From NCBI RefSeq assembly GCF_026210795.1, contig NC_089439.1, positions 2,294,001 through 2,358,000 of the forward strand: a stretch of 64,000 bases of DNA, read 5' to 3'. This DNA comes from Rhizophagus irregularis. Lineage: Eukaryota > Glomeromycota > Glomeromycetes > Glomerales > Glomeraceae. Within the stretch, counting starts at the first letter, position 1; the number at the start of each line of letters is the position of its first letter. Made by a program: the position numbers and the translations under genes. Below, piece by piece: positions 56,399 through 64,000 of the stretch. The notes below the pieces were generated by a model, which saw only the letters and a list, made by a program, of their open reading frames with translations, was not told the DNA's origin and did no database searches.

Positions 56399-56646
56399 CT
56401 ACATGCCATTCTCTATATTCTTATTAGTAAAACTAGTAAACCTAATACCTGCCTCCTTATACTTATCAAAGAGATTTTGCGCTTTTTCACATCTTTGACT
56501 TGTCTCAGTGCTCTTAATCCTCTTGAGAGAACAAAGGTAGCATACTGTTATTTGTTGAAACGGCTCCAGCTCACATGCGTTAAGGAATCCATTCTGATGT
56601 TCTTTTTTCGAAGTATTCGTGCAGTACTCTATTAGAAGACATTTAC
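56399..56646 (-). pseudogene. Terminal exon or fragment of an unrecognised gene
   Basis: On the minus strand an uninterrupted frame without a start reads RKCLLIEYCTNTSKKEHQNG, FLNACELEPFQQITVCYLCS, LKRIKSTETSQRCEKAQNLF, DKYKEAGIRFTSFTNKNIEN, GM and TAG at 56399-56401. It is preceded by a TTTTTTTTTTTAG acceptor-like tract, so it may be a last exon of about 82 codons. The composition (Cys, Glu, Gln, Trp-free, varied) is protein-like and less AT-driven than other frames. CYLC could be part of a metal site. The upstream exon is not recognisable. Family unknown. Confidence 0.45.
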
Positions 56647-56811
56647 GTCTAAAAAAAAAATAGTGAAAAAATCATATGATATCCTTTTTTCTAAGGCACT
56701 TCCGTTTTGTGGGCGTGGCGGGCACGTCATATAAACAACACGAATCCGCAATCACGTGATCGGGTTATACCTTAGACATCACGAGCATCCTTATCCTGGA
56801 TGCTGGCAACA

Positions 56812-56964
56812 CCCGGAGGGTGAGGTCCTTTAGATATGATCTTAGATCTAGTTTACGGGATTTTTAACCACAGCACTCTTAATTGTATAGTTATTCACTA
56901 GTAATAGTTGTTTACTTCTTTTATGTACTTGTCATTGGTTACTCCTCTCTGAAATAAAAAAAAA
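56812..56964 (+). mobile_element. Short retroposon (SINE-like or 5'-truncated LINE) with 15-bp target duplication
   Basis: TGGATGCTGGCAACA occurs at 56797-56811 and again at 56965-56979, bordering a 153-bp insert that starts CCCGGAGGGTGAGG and ends GAAATAAAAAAAAA. A long target duplication plus an A-rich 3' tail is the signature of target-primed reverse transcription. The insert is non-coding. I see no clear tRNA-like head, so a truncated LINE 3' end is as likely as a SINE. Confidence 0.8.
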
Positions 56965-56979
56965 TGGATGCTGGCAACA

Positions 56980-57489
56980 ATTAAAATTAGTTATTGATAT
57001 AATGAAATTCTAAATTTCGTATTTTGAAATGGATAAGAACTATGAAACAATATATTAATTTATATTTTTTTTTTATCTTCATGCCTACTGTACAAAAGTA
57101 TGCAACTAACCTTTTTTTTTATTAATAACACGTATTTCATTAATCTAGTTTTTATTTGTAATATATACTTTTGTCGTTTTTAAAAAAATATGCATTCATA
57201 ATGTATTACATTACTGAATACTAGTATGATCAGGTAATAAGCAGAATAAATGTGTAAATAGCATATTAAAGCTATGACTAGTTATCGAACGATAATAATA
57301 AATAATTTATCTTGTAGTTTGTGAAAATAAAATTTATTATCGACCTTTAAATATTACTGACTCTTTGGTCAATTAGTAATGTAAGAATGCTAATTTACAA
57401 TTAACAAAGCATGCTTAACTAAGATTCAAACACAAGCATGCTCCAATATTTATCAATTATGCTTTTAAAGCATTTTCAACTTTTTAATG
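56980..57489. other. Gene-free stretch
   Basis: AT-rich spacer; nothing supported. Confidence 0.5.
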
Positions 57490-57498
57490 TCTCCAATT

Positions 57499-57915
57499 GG
57501 GTTTACCACAAAATCCTGACAACCATAAAATCGACAGCCGACACTAAGATCCCGACAAACCCAAATCCCGTTGAAATAAAATCCCGATAGTCACAAATTC
57601 TGACAGTTAAAAATCTTAAATCCAAAAGTTTTTTTTTTAAAAAAAAAATTTATAAATTTTCCATAATTTTAAAAATGCAGTGACGCAATAACGGGTTAAT
57701 TTATTCTAGTTAAAAGGATTATGTACAGTATATTACTAGATTACTAAACTGTTCCTTATCTTCTAAAATTAGAAATAATTGCATTAAAATCAAGTAATCT
57801 CAAATTCATCTGATCGATAATCGTGATTCTGTAATTGTCAGGATTTTGATTCAATTGGGATTTGCATTTATCGGGATTTTGAATATTATGGATGTCAGGA
57901 TTTTTGGGTGATCCC
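57499..57915. mobile_element. MULE-like MITE with 9-bp target duplication and TCCCGACA subterminal repeats
   Basis: TCTCCAATT at 57490-57498 and 57916-57924 is a perfect 9-bp duplication. Termini GGGTTTACCACAAAATCCTG and, reverse-complemented, GGGATCACCCAAAAATCCTG continue for about 30 bases. Inside each end lie several AAAATCCCGAYA words in inverted order. Non-coding; the 64-codon minus frame at 57756-57950 runs through the right end. Confidence 0.85.
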
Positions 57916-57924
57916 TCTCCAATT

Positions 57925-58675
57925 ACAATTATCGTAGATTCATAGAACATTGGTATTTATATTTGTTAGATTGATGTAAAAACTTCATAATATACAAAAT
58001 CTAAGCAAGTTAAATAATTTTCATAATTTGATTAGGAAATATTCTACATTACGGACGGGAAAAACAGAAATTTATTGAGCAAATTTACATTAATAGTATA
58101 TTGTTTACATCGAATTTAAATTAGTCAAACTTAGGTCAAACAAATTAACGTCCCCAAGTTAATTAAATGATATCTAACAATCCGCTTTATGACACATTTT
58201 GCCAATAAAGGTAGTAACTGGAAAATCATCCTAAGGCCATGTCATGTCTCAACAAAGAATCTAGTAAAAATTGTAATAAAAAAAAAGGAGAAATAACAAC
58301 AGATTGAATTTGTTATTCATCAGATGAATTTTCAATCCCTATGAAAAAAGAATTCCAGAATTTTGTTCTCATTGACCAGCGGAATCTCTCCCATTTCGTA
58401 CATTTTCCGGATATCACTTTTCTTTTGTTCTTATTATATCATATTGTGTATTAAGAAAATTCTTGATTTCAAGAGAAAAACCATTACTCATCACCTTATC
58501 TCAAATGATGTCAATATTTACAAATATTAAATAATAAACAAAAAAAACTCCTAAATAGGCAAAAGCATGTGGATCTACGATTCCTAATTTGGAAATTTTC
58601 TATTAATAAAATTTTTAAAAATAACGATAAACTAAATGACGTTAGGGATTATTTATAATTAATTTTTAATTATTT
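57925..58675. other. Gene-free stretch upstream of A8
   Basis: AT-rich; no feature recognised. Confidence 0.5.
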
Positions 58676-59173
58676 ATGCAATACAGAAAAAAACGGAATT
58701 ATGAAAAATTATTTAAAGGCTTTTTTTCTGTTTTTAACCTTTTAACCTCACCATACATATGTTATAAGCTTAATAAGTTTTCAATGTCATATATACGAAA
58801 AATTGATTTATGTAATGATAACAAGAGAACTAGGAATAAAAAAAATTCACTAGTATGCCCTAGTTGTATCGAAACCAATGATTATTTTAACCTATTTTCT
58901 AAAAAAATAAATCAAATCGAAGAAATTGTCGATAAACTTCGTAAAAATTCAAATCTTCCATCAAAAAAGGCAGATCAATTCTCAATATTTAACGCAAAAT
59001 TTACTCTAAATAATGTACCATGCGAATTAGAATACAATCTGTCAAAATTTTCTTTAGAAGATTTACAAAAACTCGTAATTGTTACGACTCCAAATTGCAA
59101 TAATAAATATCCATCTTCTAATACAAGTAATGAAAGTGATAGCTCTGAATATTCAAATAATGAGAGCCCTTAA
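58676..59173 (+). CDS. Family A copy A8: small CxxC protein, intact
   Basis: The only copy whose frame is open through every family block: NSLVCPSCIETNDYFNLFSK, KINQIEEIVDKLRKNSNLPS, ADQFSIFNAKFTLNNVPCEL, EYNLSKFSLEDLQKLVIVTT, PNCNNKYPSSNTSNESDSSE and a stop at 59171-59173. The whole frame has 165 aa from ATG 58676. An internal ATG at 58784 (MSYIRKIDL) would give 129 aa and lies where others have PYVQK, so the true start is uncertain. The tail is Ser/Asn-rich and acidic. No signal peptide or membrane segment is convincing, although the longer form has a hydrophobic stretch (FFSVFNLL). One CxxC plus the Cys in VPCE are the only conserved cysteines. Function unknown. Confidence 0.72.
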   Translation: MQYRKKRNYEKLFKGFFSVFNLLTSPYICYKLNKFSMSYIRKIDLCNDNKRTRNKKNSLVCPSCIETNDYFNLFSKKINQIEEIVDKLRKNSNLPSKKADQFSIFNAKFTLNNVPCELEYNLSKFSLEDLQKLVIVTTPNCNNKYPSSNTSNESDSSEYSNNESP

Positions 59174-60878
59174 GAAATTACTTTTCTTCCCATAAACACT
59201 CGAATATAAATTATTATTTTACCTTACCTCGAATAAAATAAATTCTGGATTGTTTCGTTTATTTAATCATTTCGATTCTTTCAATTATTTCGACCCTTTC
59301 GATTATTTCGATTATTATTATTTCAATTATTTATGACTTATCGCTTATCGTTATTTTTGATGTTAAGAATTTATATAAGATAAATTACACTGAAATTTTT
59401 AAGATTTTAATTAGTATGGCTACTTTTATAGTTCAGTTTAAATTAAATAATTGATACAAATAATTAATTAGTTGTCAATAATATTACTATGTAATTATGG
59501 TTTTTAATAAAATTTGATACCTTTATTGATTTGATGATTCTTTACGTTATAAAATTAATAAAAATTTCTTCATTAATTTGATTACATTTTCATATTTGAT
59601 ATTCAAGTTTATGTATTAATTTGGTCGTAAATATGAGAAACAAACAAAACAAACAGTACATATTTGCCGCAAAGTTTGTTTATAGCTTGAACTTTATTAA
59701 TTATTAAGCTTATCATAAATATGCGTAGGTTATATTAAAGGCATATTACAAATATCGGAAAAACGCATTATCTGTTATCAAAGATTAGCAATGTAAACAC
59801 AGAGATCAAATAGCTATGTATGATGAATATCTAAGTTTGTGAATGTTTTATTACATCATAGTAATTAAGTCATGTGATTTAACTTCAACTTTCCTTGATT
59901 TTAAATACTCAAAAATCTCTTGATAGAAATTTATTATGTTTATAATATTTAATAAGAATAATTTCCCACAGAATCGAGGAGAGTTCTCAATCTGTCAAAT
60001 TTTTTATTATCAGTAATTTAGTATGATAATAACATTAAGAATTCGAGATTCTTTCAATTTCATTCATCCAATTAATTTTATTTTACGAAACGTATTTACT
60101 GTATACATTTAATATAATTATTATAGCAAATGAGAATAGAAATTCATATATATTATTTCTCTTTATAAAAAAAGTTAATAATTTGTCTTATTATTTCTAA
60201 GTTATACTTAAGTTATAATTAAAGAAAATTTTAAATTATGATCTGAAAAATAATAACAAGGAAGAGTGAAATCCTAAATATTTGCAAAGTTTAATAAACT
60301 ACTATGTATATTTGTATAATAATATTAATTGTATATAATATTTTTGTTTCTTTATTTTACTTGATATATAAATTTTTGTATTGTGTAAAAATTAAAAATA
60401 GTTACAATTTTTATTTAGTAATAAGTTTATAATATATTAATAAAAGTGAGAATTTTATATCAGATATTAATTATTATTCATTAAATTATAGTATATATAT
60501 ACAATAAATAATAAAGTATAAAATAAATCAGTTTTCCATCTTTTCATGTAGTGCTATATTATGGTATTTAGCGTAAAAAAAAATATAGTTTTTGAATCGT
60601 GAACATTAAATTTTTCTAATTTCTAATTTTAGCCCAACAAGAATCGATCTGTTTTGGCCAAAATTACAAAATCACGTGGATAAAATTTGGAGCGTGAAAA
60701 AATAAATCACACAGCATTTAGTTGTATACATTAAAAATAGAGATTCATTCATACTTAAATTATATTAATTATACTTAATTTAGCTTCACTTTAATGCTTC
60801 CAAGTTCCAACTTGCTGTACACATTTGATTGATATTCAACGCTCAGACAATTAAAAATTTACAAATCTTATTCATTGC
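59174..60878. other. Gene-free stretch
   Basis: A low-complexity TTTCGATTATTTCGATTATT run at about 59264-59330 is the A8 3' flank. The rest is AT-rich without features. Confidence 0.5.
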
Positions 60879-61358
60879 GGCGGATTTATGAAATTTGGCA
60901 AAAACCGACTACCAGCGTACCCTACAAAAATGCCACGAAACGGCCGGCATTAAGAAATTAAGAAATTAACAATGTGACAAATAATGAATGACAAATTTAG
61001 GATTAAACACCTCGAAAAAATCTTAAGTCCCCCCAGATACTTATGAAAGATGAAGGGTGTGACGCATGTGACCAAAAACAGTCACGTGATTTTTCGGGAC
61101 ATTTTTGTAGGGTACGCTGGGTAATCGCTTTTCCTAAGAATGTCAAATAATGACGCGACTTTAACACTGGAAAAATTGGTTAGATAATGGGAAAATTGGT
61201 TAGACGCAAGATTTGGGGTACAAAAAATTTTCAGAGCTCATTTTTGACTGTTCACTAATAAATTTGGGACTTAAATAGAAATTTGATGACTAAAATACTG
61301 TCAAATCTTTATTTAATTTGACATGACGAACAAATTTTGGGTATTTCATAAATCCGCC
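60879..61358. mobile_element. Foldback element, two nested inverted repeats
   Basis: Outer pair: GGCGGATTTATGAAAT (60879-60894) against ATTTCATAAATCCGCC (61343-61358), 16 bases, perfect. Inner pair: CCAGCGTACCCTACAAAAAT from 60912 against its complement ending at 61120, 21 bases, perfect. The spacing between outer and inner repeats is 17 bases on the left but 222 on the right, so one element may be nested in another. Non-coding. Confidence 0.7.
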
Positions 61359-61409
61359 ATGATGTATTTACTGCATTTATCCACTCTAATTATATTAACT
61401 TATTGTTTT

Positions 61410-61567
61410 CCCTATAAAAACGAAACTCATGTGTAATAAATGTCTAAAAAACACCATTTTGTTTAATTTTTGTTTTTTTGTAATAAGACATAAATCGGAC
61501 AAAATGGTGCTTTTTTGGACGTTTTTTACACATGATCACAAATTTAACACATTTCATTTTTATAGGG
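61410..61567. mobile_element. Foldback MITE of 158 bp with CCCTATAAAA termini
   Basis: CCCTATAAAAACGAAAC on the left matches, in reverse complement, CCCTATAAAAATGAAAT on the right. Further in, CATGTGTAA, GTCTAAAAAACACCATTTTG pairs with its near-complement CAAAATGGTGC. Nearly the whole length folds back on itself around a T-rich loop. Non-coding. Confidence 0.75.
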
Positions 61568-64000
61568 TTTATTATCTATTATACTAAAGAAAATAATAAT
61601 TTGCTGTGAATCTACCGATTTATTAATGTAATTTAGATCTGAAAATTTTAATAATTTCCATGAATATAAACCGGATGTCTTGTTCATTGAAATAAACGGA
61701 TGTCAATCATGTTTACAAATTACAATAATAAATACCCCGTTCGCATTTATTACCTATTTTACACCCGCTTTGATTAATTTTGAAATATTAAGGGAACTTT
61801 AAACAAACTAAATTATATATATACAGTGTTAAAGAACATCTACAACGCATTTCTTCGTATTTATTCAATATACAAAATCAGACTTATAATTATTAAATTC
61901 CTTTATGACTAAAATTTTTTTGAGGAACGATAAATAATATCAGATATGGATACTAATTTGTTACGAGAAGTTATAATTGTTCAAAAAAATTAACATCATC
62001 TATTAAAACGAAATAATAAAGTCAAATGAATGATTATTATTATACGCAAATAGATCATTAGCTAAAATAATAATAAGACGACGAAGTAAATATATTTTTA
62101 GAAGATATCGGTCCTTTGTAGTAGAAAGAAAAAAAACTGCTGGAAAAAATAAAAAATGAGTTAATACTTAGTAATTCGCAATTCAATGTAAGCATCGCTC
62201 GGTGAAATGCTAGGGGCAAATTATTATTATTTTTTATTAGTAAATGGTATTCAAAGTGCATTATAGTAGATAGACCCTCTGCTGATTCGTTACTCACCGG
62301 TACAAAATGATCGGGCAAAATAGAATGCTGATTTCCAATTCGTCAATTTCTAACTAAATCGCTTGAAATTTTTACTGAAAAAACTTTTTGAGATTTCAGT
62401 TTTTTATCCAAATATTTTAACATAATTTCCTTAAAGTTAAAAATTTTACAAATAGTTCAAATAGTTCCTTTTAGCAAATCCCGTTAGCATCTTTTATTTA
62501 ATGAAAGTATTGGCTAGAAGTCTCAAAATTAACACATCATACTGTACACTTTTAATATATATTATATTTATAAAAAAAAGTAATTCAAAAAACATGAAAT
62601 TTTTCACAAATTTGGATTAATAGCTTTGAATCCCTTTAAAAAATCGGTAATTTTACGAAAATTTCATTTTTTCCTATTTTTAAAGTTAAATAACTTAATC
62701 AAATCGAAAATTTGAAACTTACTTAATTAATACGCAACTCCTACTGCAAACAAATATTCTAAATATACACAAAGTGTTTATTTTATAATTATTAAAGCGA
62801 GCATGAGTGGTTGAGTGGCAGATCAGAAATTGAGAAATTATTGACACCAAGAAAAAAGATATTTTAGCTATAAAACATTTGACCAATAAATGAAGACTCA
62901 AGATTTGAAATCCAAAAATTTGAGTTTTTAAATGTAAATTTAATTTAATTTGTATTTTTCGGTTAAATGAAACATGTTACACGAGTTTAAACCTATCGTG
63001 AAAACTCAAACCCCACGTGTATCAATGCTGCGAGAGTTTCCCCTATCTAAAAACTTGTATGTTGTATGACGAAAGTTAAAAATGAAGAATTATAGAACTG
63101 AAATTATATTTTGTAAGGAAAAAAAATCAGATATTTGAAGGAGGAACAGATACTTATAACTGAACTTTGATTTACTACATAAAATGTTCCTAAAAGAAAT
63201 TAAAATAAATTTTAACAAAGCATACCAAGAAAATAATCACAAATCTAAATTGCTTTTTGGAAATAATTTATAAAACTCGGCTGTTGCCGGGTCCAATCGA
63301 TTAGTTTTGTGCATAAAACAAATATGCATGCGAGTATTTAAAATCCAATGATCCCATTATTAGCACTTTTTAGTTTTAAGTGATTCTATTTATAGTATTC
63401 TTACACGTTATATTTATATTAATTTTTTTTTTCTATTCTGTAACAAATAACAAATATTAATTCATTAAATTAAGTTATAGAATCGATCAATCTATCTTGA
63501 TCAATAACATTCTATGTATTACGTTACGAAAAAATATTCAATGCATAATATGATTATTATGATTAAAGTATTAAAAATGTCGATAACTTATTAAAATAAA
63601 TAAATTATTAAATAAAATTTGGAAGCTAATGGGATTGAAATAAGTCCGGACTTAATAAAAATAGAAATAAATTCCAAAAATATTTCATAAACATTTTTAT
63701 CATTTGACACTATTGTATTATTACCATATCTAGCATCTACAACGGATAAATTTTCAATCAAGAATTCGGAAATTAATTATAACGAAAAATTGATTACAAT
63801 ATTACAATATAAAATAAATACTACTACAATAACGCGTAAATCTCACAAATAATTATTGTATGCGATTTAACTAAATTTTGGTATTTTGTATATGCACATA
63901 ATAACAATAAAAAGAAGAAAAGAAGGTATTTTCGACTTCCATTAATTAATAATATTAAAATCAGAGTTTTTAATACATTTAATTATGAATATTTTTAGAC
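61568..64000. other. Gene-free stretch to the window end
   Basis: AT-rich. The minus-strand frame at 62058-62318 starts MPDHFVPVSNESAEGLSTIM and shares TTTACTAATAAAAAATAATA with the B3 3' flank near 34189, so a decayed duplicate of that flank is likely at about 62220-62260. No gene is supported. Confidence 0.4.

Noticed and set aside
56375-56635. 86-codon plus-strand frame
   Set aside because: Antisense to the better supported minus-strand terminal exon; less protein-like.
62795-62870. GAGTGGTTGAGTGGCAGA considered as a tRNA arm
   Set aside because: Only a D-arm-like word; no TTCGA-type T-arm or acceptor pairing around it.

Overview
The window is very AT-rich eukaryotic DNA (roughly three quarters A+T by eye). 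It has short GT-AG introns, few intact genes, many small foldback transposons and repeated local duplications. The recognisable proteins are a TKL-type kinase with an N-terminal Cys4 motif, two decayed MATA-HMG (mating-type-like HMG-box) genes, and a LINE with an apurinic endonuclease, a YMDD reverse transcriptase and RNase H. This combination fits an arbuscular mycorrhizal fungus of the Rhizophagus type. The organism call is inference from family knowledge; no database was searched.

Layout. 1-7050 is a LINE truncated only by the window edge: ORF1, then an ORF2 broken by one in-frame stop and one frameshift, then a 3' UTR and a poly(A) tail. It ends at the border of a block at 7.1-8.0 kb that recurs inverted at 18.0-19.0 kb. 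8.8-12.9 kb holds a short tandem repeat, element remnants and a dispersed repeat. The only clearly intact conventional gene is the five-exon kinase at 12952-14750. A hAT-like MITE at 15655-16029 has an 8-bp target duplication. Two MATA-HMG pseudogenes lie head to tail on the minus strand at 17.5-19.8 kb.

From 20.6 to 59.2 kb the window is dominated by copies of two small protein families that I do not recognise. Family A is about 105-165 aa: an N-terminal P-Y-V-Q-K segment, one CxxC, a short helix, a conserved FNAKFTLNNVPCELEYDLS block and a Ser/Asn/Pro tail. It occurs at about nine places, mostly as pseudogenes, on both strands. Family B is about 89-115 aa: an Arg/Asn-rich N-terminus, TLDRIARI, FFNGTxF and FExLILPxG. 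It occurs at four places. Three of the four copies are intact. The copies are carried by segmental duplications (20.6/23.2 kb inverted, 39.9/47.2 kb direct, 43.4/52.5 kb direct). Several copies are interrupted or flanked by MITEs, so the order of events can be read from filled and empty sites.

Other notable structures are a degenerate array of about 110-bp units at 49.1-50.8 kb that looks like repeated mini-exons on the minus strand, a polypurine tract after it, a short insertion with a 15-bp target duplication at 56.8 kb, a foldback with a 9-bp duplication at 57.5 kb, a foldback cluster at 60.9-61.6 kb, and a strong excess of the palindrome CACGTG across the window. I saw no rRNA, tRNA or CRISPR array. 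Most stretches between listed features are low-complexity AT-rich DNA without recognisable coding.
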